From: Chiridota heheva
Taxonomy: Eukaryota > Echinodermata > Holothuroidea > Apodida > Chiridotidae
Reading direction: 5' to 3'
NCBI GenBank assembly: GCA_020152595.1
Contig: JAIGNY010000345.1
Span: 108,501-172,500 of the forward strand
DNA length: 64,000 nt
Below, piece by piece: positions 56,156 to 64,000 of the stretch. How positions within the stretch are numbered: the stretch's first letter is position 1; the number at the start of each line of letters is the position of its first letter. A program made the position numbers and the translations under genes. Below the pieces are notes generated by a model. It was not told the DNA's origin, did not search any database, and saw only the letters and a list, made by a program, of their open reading frames with translations.

Positions 56156-56349
56156 GCTGACAAGAACCTTAAATGGAAATTTAACAATGTTAGAATAAAT
56201 ATGATTTCTTACTCTCTAGTACTTGGCCTGGTTCTGTGATCACTTCTGGCAATAGCTAATGATTTGGCCATATCATATTATTAGATCTAACTTTGACTGA
56301 CTGATAGTGCTTGAAGAACCACCTAGGTTGGTACTGTATGACTGAGCAC

Positions 56350-57966
56350 CATCGTGCAAGGGAGAAGAGAAAAAGAAAAAGAGAAAAAAAGATTTGAAGT
56401 CTCTTCAAAAGAAGCACGATTGAAACCGGTTGAAATTGTATATATTATGATATACAAACTCTGAACAAAAGGATGTGAAAGTCTCAACAGAGAAAGATTT
56501 GAATAACTGGATGTGGGAGCTGATTGCAACAATAAATGAGACAGAGAGGACCCATGGCAGCAAAACATTATTACAGAAACCCAATATTCCACAAATTAAT
56601 ATCAAGGATGCTAATGGTAACATGCTGCAGACAATAGAGGAAGAAATTTCCAGGTGGAATTGCTATGCTAAAACCCTCTTTGACTCCGATGTGCAGCACC
56701 CTCAACCACTACCAAATGATGGAAAGTACACACTGGCAACACTAGAGTAGAATAAATAGGCTATCAGTGATCTGAAGAACAACAAGACTGCAGGTTGTGA
56801 GGATGTGACTGCTGAAAGCAACATTTGCATGAGACCCTAACATCCTTCATGCTCTTCACGAAGCTGTTTGTCTGATATGGAAAGTAGGAAAGTGGCCTCC
56901 CTCAATAACAAAATCCACTTACATACATGTAGCACTCCACAAAAAGAATGACCGTGGCAATTGTGGCAACTACAGGACATTACCTCTCATAAGCCATGCC
57001 AGCAAAATATTTCTAAAGTTTAATTCAGTCACTCTTGAAAGTTGTTGCAAATTCTCAGATCAACAAGACACAGTGTGGTTTCAGTGATGGCAAAGGGACT
57101 ACCGATGCAATAATCCTCCTCAACGGAGTTTCAGAAGCACATTATGTAGTAAAAGTTTTTGTTGATTATAATAAGGCATTTGACAGTGTTAATCACAAGT
57201 TTATGTTGGAAAAGTTACATATCCTTGGTGTTGAACAGCACATTCTGCGACTGATCGAGAGCCTCTATGCAAATGCTAACGGCCAGTTAAGATGGAAAGG
57301 TCAACTAACAGATGAGTTTGAGACACCTGTTGGTGCATCAAGGCTGCCTATTGTCACCAAGTTTATTCAGCTTGTACACAGAGTCTCTGATGTGTGAGTG
57401 GTATGAACTCACTTCTGTGCACTCGATGTGGAGGGTAAGCTCCTCAAAGAGATGAGCTATGCTGATTATCTTATGCTGAGCCTCAGTCGGGAAGATACTG
57501 AGGATATGCTCTCCATTCTAGGTATCATATTAGAGGATTATAGTCTCTTCATCACCCTGATCAGATGGAGTACATGGTCATTCAACCAACTATGCCGAAT
57601 AACACTAACACTATCACTTACAATGGTGTTTCAGTTCCTCTCGTGAGCAAGTTTCGCCATCACGCATAATCTTAATGACAATCTGGAGGTGTGTTTATGT
57701 ACTGAAATGGGCAAGGCTGCACTGTGGAAAATGATTGTCTTCTCCATGGGTTTCACTCGACACCAAAATCAAACTTGTTCATTCCCTGATTCTAGCCAAA
57801 ACACTTTACAGTTCTACAACACTGACACTGAAGTCTGCAGATATCAAACAATATGATGCATTTGGCAGAACAATTTGGAGAACACTGTTGAGTGTTGGGC
57901 ATCAAGTGGCCAGATTTTGTCAGCAATGATAGCTTGGCGGAAATGATAGGTGGTCGATGGTACCTT
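56350..57966 (+). mobile_element. Decayed plus-strand LINE, 5' portion of a nested pair
   Basis: RT segments can be read in several frames: NNKTAGCEDVTAES, KKNDRGNCGNYRTLPLIS, KTQCGFSDGKGTTDAIILL, VKVFVDYNKAFDSVNHKFML and MSYADYLMLSLS. The catalytic YADD is YADY, and stops and frameshifts abound. The element stops at 57966 and resumes at 59797, where its C-terminal end is found. Clade not assigned. Confidence 0.8.
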
Positions 57967-59800
57967 TCTGAATCTGAATCTGAATCGGTTAAGTCGGCAA
58001 AAATCCTTCAAGAGGACATGAACGCCAACCGAGCGTAAAAAGTATGAGTAAAAAATAATAAAAAAAACAAAAAAAACTAGTTAGCAATACAGGTGTTAGT
58101 AAGTTTAGCTTTGAAACAGTTGAGACTTAGTGCATGAACAATGTCTGACGGTAAAGCATTCCAATCCTTTAGTGTGTGAGGGAAGAAAGAGTGTTTATAT
58201 ACATTCTTTTTAGCATAGGGAACCTGGAAATTAAGGTCATGATTATTTCTTGTATTAGTTCTAACGGTGGGGATAAGTTCATCTTTATTGATGGCGACAA
58301 GATTGTTATTGATTTTATATAGCATATGTAGCCAGGTGTTGTATCGTCTTGTTTTAAGCAGGGCCAATCTAATTTATAAAGCATGTTTTTACACTAGATT
58401 TATAAGAGTAGTCTGCCATACAGAACCTGGCTGCTCTCCTTTGAATAGATTCAAGTTTATCCACATCGCACTGGTGATGGGGTCCCAGACTGCAGATCGT
58501 GCTCAAGTACTGGCCTGACTAGAGCTTTATAAGCAGTGGATTTACCGTCGGTGGGACAGTTTGAGAGGTTACGTTTTAAAAGGCCAAGTATAGAGTTAGC
58601 TTTCTTGGTTATGTTATGTATATGTTTATCCCATCTAAGTTTATTATCAATTTCAACACCTACGTATGGGTGGGAGTTGACATGTTTTAGTGGCTGGTTG
58701 CATAAGGTATAAACAGGTGATTTAAAGCATTTCTTAGAGGAAATTGACAAGATGTAGCATTTGGAGGGGTTGAAATTCATTTGCCATTTGTTTTGCCATT
58801 GTTCAAGTTTGTTAAGATCATCTTGGAGGGTTTGTTGGTCAGAGGGGTTATCAATTGTTCTGTACACAAGGCAGTCATCAGCAAACAGTCTGACTGTGCT
58901 GTTTATATTATCAGGGATGTCATTTACATATAAAAGGAAAAGTAATGGACCCAAGACAGTACCTTGTGGTACACCCGATAAAACCTGTTTAGAATCAGAG
59001 ATTTCACCATCGCAAACAACACGCTGTATGCGGTTGTTGAGGAATGATGCAAACCAGGCCAGAAGATTTCCATCAATGCCATAGGCGGAAAGTTTGGATA
59101 ACAGGCGCTGGTGGGGGACTTTATCAAAGGCTTTTGAGAAGTCAAGAATAGCCATAGAGACGTTACTGTTTTGGTCAATTTGTTTAGAGATATCATTTAT
59201 TGTTAAGAGGAGTTGTGTTTCAGTCGATCTTTTTGCACGGAAGCCATGTTGTAAATCAGTTAAGATATTATGCCCATCAAGGAATTTCATCACATGTGAG
59301 TGGATTATATGCTCAAGGATTTTACTACAAGCAGGTGAGGGAAATAGGTCTATAATTAGCTGGGTTTTGTTTATCACCTTTTTAAAAACACTACATATGT
59401 TTGCTTCTTTCCACTTGTTAGGGATAGTTCCATTATCGACAGAGGTTTGAAAGAGATCAGTTAGAATTTCATAGAGGTCATTAGCATGTGCTTTTAGAAA
59501 CCATGGTGGTATTTGGTCAGGACCTGAGGCTTTGTTGGGGTCTAGGTTATGCAGTTGCTTTTTGACACCTTCTGGGGTAATTATAAGTTGGTTTATTTTG
59601 CTGTTGGTAAGTGGTTTAGTTACAGGAATTTGGGAGGTGTTTTCTACTGTGAAAACACTGAAAAACTGGTCATTTAGAATGTTAGCTTTAGTTTTACTGT
59701 CACTGCAGAGTTTACCATTATTTAGTAGATCAGACACACCTACAGAGTTACTTCTTAATCTTTTGATATAGGACCAAAATGCCTTTGGTGATGTGGTGTT
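57967..59800 (-). mobile_element. CR1/L2-like LINE, 5'-truncated, inserted into the plus-strand LINE
   Basis: The minus strand carries an open RT frame from near 59800 to 58457: TTSPKAFWSYIKRLRSN, LDPNKASGPDQIPPWFLKAH, the palm motif VSMAILDFSKAFDKVPHQRL, LSGVPQGTVLGPLLFLLYVN and the intact catalytic box RLFADDCLVYR. Downstream on the same strand, NVYKHSFFPHTLKDWNALP marks the C-terminal end, after a frameshift or stop near 58430-58460. The 3' end is (GATTCA)n at 57967-57986. The RT core is the best preserved in the window. There is no endonuclease, so it cannot move alone. Confidence 0.88.
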
Positions 59801-60076
59801 ACAAAGGAAAGCCGCTTGGTGTGGCCATGTGATCACAAAAGGCAGGTTGCTGGATGCCTTAATTGATGGTCATCCTGCTGGCACACAGCGTGGGAGAGGT
59901 CAGCCCAAGATTCGCTGGGTCACGAATGTGATTGTGTGGAGTGGAAAAAGCATGAGCCAACCGAGCGACGCTACAATGGCACGGGAACAAGTGGTGGCAG
60001 CATTACCTACTGTTCCACTGAATCATTACAATCTCAGAGAAAGGTAGCCACGGTTAGTTGACTATGCCGGCTGATG
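59797..60076 (+). mobile_element. C-terminal end and tail of the interrupted plus-strand LINE
   Basis: It encodes LQRKAAWCGHVITKGRLLDA, LIDGHPAGTQRGRGQPKIRW and VTNVIVWSG, the usual WxGHV...RGRPxxRW end of a LINE RT. It then reads GACTATGCCGGCTGATG. After the TIR element the (GATGAT)n tail continues at 60462. It belongs with 56350-57966 by orientation and complementary content. Confidence 0.75.
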
Positions 60077-60461
60077 CACAGGTGTTCCTAACGTTATGGC
60101 AACCTATATGCTTACTATATATACGTCATGAAGAAGTATCACTGCAATTACGTCATCGCAACGTTTCTTATAGTTTGCAGCAAATTGTTGGACGGATAGA
60201 TTATCTTGACGGTCATTTGGTGGAAAATTCATCGTTTGTACATCTAATCGGAGAAAAACTAACAAATAACGTGGCTTATACACGAAGAATGGAGTCTCCA
60301 GCAAATGTGAGTAGAGTAAAAAAGTTTAATTAAGATTGCGAGTGGTCAAAAAAGAGGATTTTTTTTATACGCTTCGATAGTCGCATTAGAAAGAGTCCTA
60401 CCTTTCTTTATATATATATATAGTAAGCATATAGGTTGCCATAAGGTTAGGAACACCTGTG
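60077..60461. mobile_element. 385-bp element with 47-bp terminal inverted repeats
   Basis: Both ends read CACAGGTGTTCCTAACGTTA, TGGCAACCTATATGCTTACT, ATATATA inward with a single mismatch. The inside holds a 91-codon plus-strand frame (60058-60333) that I do not recognise. It lies within the LINE tail, between CTGATG and GGATGATGATGA. TIR style is reminiscent of Tc1/mariner-type MITEs, but a TA duplication is not evident. Confidence 0.85.
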
Positions 60462-62029
60462 GGATGATGATGATAATTATATTACAAACATAGACTTACT
60501 GTAGGCCTACATGTTTTGATATTATTCGTGGAACAGCTAGGCCTACGTTGAAAAGCATAAAATTAACCTCCTAAATAACCCTATGCGTTTTTGTTTCATA
60601 CAGTATAACTGTTCCATATTCTATTTCAGTTCTCAGTGTAATACAAAATTATCGGTATCAAAGCCAATTTAAAAAGCGTATAAAATTTAAACAAACTTTT
60701 ACCTTTTCGTTTGCTCTGTCAGTTTTCTTCTTTTTATCTCACGGCGTCACGCAAGAAACTCGTCATGCAGATCATCACGATCAAAATACAAATGTTGACG
60801 TTCTGTTTTTGAGGTGGGCTATCCTATTTATTGTAGGGAATAAAAGTTTTAATGAAAACAAATTTTGCTCGTTTTACTCTGAAATGACCTAAACTAGTGG
60901 TAAATTTAACCCAACCTAATATAAAAGTCATAACATAATCGAGATAATTAACTGTCAGAATTTTGAATAGTTGTTAATACAAGCAGGTTTTGCTCAGCAT
61001 ATGCGGAAGTAAGTGAAATATCTCTGCAGCCTAATGAACTCTCCAAACACCACAGATTTATAAACATCAAATGGGACGTTGTTCGTCGTCGTCGTCGTCG
61101 TCGTTGAAAAAAATAAGTCTGATGTCTGTTGAGTTTTGTACATAATTTGGGTACTAATTTCACCTCTATTGAAACTTTTTTCGATCTTTTCAAATTTGGA
61201 AATAAGAATAGATTTAGAAAATCTCAGTTTTCCGGAGGCACTTTCTTTCTATAAAGATAAAGTATAATCACATCCCTCTGACCCCTCCTCCAATGCAAAT
61301 CTGTAATACCTGGGGGACAGGGCTCTTCTTGCCCCCCCCTATACTTTCAGGTATAATTTTTTTGAATGTACATAGGTTTTTGAAAAACATTGTCCCCACA
61401 CTTTGTGGAGGTGAAGTACAGCTCCATATCCCCTTCCCCACTTTATGACTGTAGCCTGGCTGGGTCAAACGGCTCCCCAAAATTGCTCAAAGTAGTAAAA
61501 GGTTCAGAAATGTTGCTAAAAGATCCAGAATAACCCTTTTTTTTTGTTTTGCTCTTGGTAAAATTTAGCCTCCAAACAATTTACAGACCACTATTTTGCA
61601 TCAACAATGTCTTTCGTCGTACGACCCATCAATCTAAAATGCTGGCTACACCCTTACACTTTGTGAAGGAGATGTCATTAATGCAACCGCGTTCAAACTC
61701 TTGACGTCACCCGTTCTATTGTTTGACCAGTAAAGTTTGTACAAAGTGGCTTCACAGCCACAGAGTTGCAATCACCAAGTCATATTTTTGCAAGTCAAGT
61801 CAAGTCAAATGTCACTTGTTATTATAGTCAAGTCAAGAAGTCACATGTCAAACTTTCAAACTAAAGGCGTTGCGAATTTCTGCAGGATATAATAACATTT
61901 CATAAAAGTCCACAACGATTACAGAAGACAAATTTCTAGATTATAAATTAGGCCTACATCATATCTAAAGGTCTACGGATATGTATCAAATTTAATGTCG
62001 CTGACATTAGAGCATAGGCGATATCAAAC

Positions 62030-62030
<1 letters not shown>
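60462..62030. other. Upstream sequence, no gene seen
   Basis: AT-rich with a (GTC)n tract at 61081-61103 and small TCAAG repeats near 61790-61850. A 5' non-coding POLG2 exon could lie here or in 55110-60460, since the exon at 55109 has a strong acceptor. No specific site can be named. Confidence 0.4.
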
Positions 62031-63337
<1,307 letters not shown>

Positions 63338-64000
63338 CATATGTCGGTAGTAATATATATCTCAGGAAACTCTGACTCTGAGCAGATCAGTTTTGAAGTT
63401 TTAAAAAGTTTTTAATTTACACATAATATGACTGGGCTGCTGGGCAGACAGCTCAAAATCTTTATGCAATCCTTTTAATTTCCTTCCTAAATCTTAGTCA
63501 TTGAAATGATGGGAAAGTTTATTCCTGCTAGAATTTTATAGGGTGAATGGCAAAGACATTAAAACTTTTAGTCAGAACTTGATATACCACTATAAAGAAT
63601 CATGATAGATGCTTAAAAACAAATAATCTACAAAAAAATATACCAATTAAGGTCGTCCTATAATACATCACAAAATTTGCATAAAAAAATGCAAACTGGT
63701 GCCTGAGATTAAAAATGGAATGGTCAATGTCTTTAATGAACTATTTTGCTACTATGATAATGTTTAAAATATTTAAAAGTTATTTTACTATTATGTTGCT
63801 GCTATATACGCGCTTTCTGTTTGCTGACAAGTTTCATAACTATCTGACCATACTAAACACTTACAAGAAAAACCGGGTAAATTATAATGTAACTTTAAGG
63901 CAGCTCATAAAAACAAATGTCAGTCTTTGAGGCGGATTATTTATGATATTTATATAAAGCGTATATGGCCAATTTGATTTTATTGGGTTGTCCATCAATT
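63338..64000. other. No feature seen
   Basis: AT-rich sequence to the window end; no exon or repeat recognised. Confidence 0.5.

Overview
The window is nuclear DNA of an animal, most likely a marine invertebrate. It is AT-rich, has widely spaced introns with GT...AG borders, tRNA-derived SINEs, several families of non-LTR retrotransposons, MITEs and long minisatellites. No operon, ribosome-binding-site or CRISPR signal is present. The two genes and the repeat mixture would fit an echinoderm, hemichordate or lancelet, but I cannot name the species from sequence alone.

Two host genes can be supported by joining exons. (1) Plus strand, 3170-16453: the last six coding exons of an SDR42E1-like short-chain dehydrogenase of the 3-beta-hydroxysteroid dehydrogenase/isomerase type. 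They carry the catalytic YSRTK motif and end in a C-terminal membrane anchor. The N-terminal NAD-binding exons lie outside the window. (2) Minus strand, 55109 down to 35451: ten exons of POLG2, the accessory subunit of mitochondrial DNA polymerase gamma. All junctions agree in phase, but one extra base in the first coding exon breaks the frame. The short terminal exon was not found. The genes converge, with about 18 kb of repeat-rich sequence between their 3' ends.

Layout: 1-3169, I-clade LINE 3' fragments and a SINE split by an insertion. 3170-17520, SDR42E1-like exons; the introns hold LINE and SINE pieces and three tandem-repeat elements with hairpins or inverted termini. 17520-28680, intergenic, with an AGGTCA-rich short-period array, a G-rich minisatellite and a mini-MITE. 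28681-31815, the largest I-clade LINE (RT, RNase H, CCHC), lying inside an array of short palindromes. 31816-35450, intergenic. 35451-55109, POLG2, whose introns hold a 47-bp satellite of 3.6 kb and a 41-bp satellite of 3.4 kb, both with higher-order structure, plus MITEs. 55110-60470, LINE debris and a three-layer nest: a plus-strand LINE, a minus-strand CR1/L2-like LINE inside it, and a TIR element in its tail. 60470-64000, a LINE 3' end followed by about 600 bp of (ATT)n.

I found no new multi-gene system. The most notable points are the satellite- and MITE-filled POLG2 introns, the single-base disruption of POLG2, and the nested and site-associated transposon insertions. The reading-frame and splice statements come from direct translation. 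Family names come from recognition of conserved motifs, without any database search.
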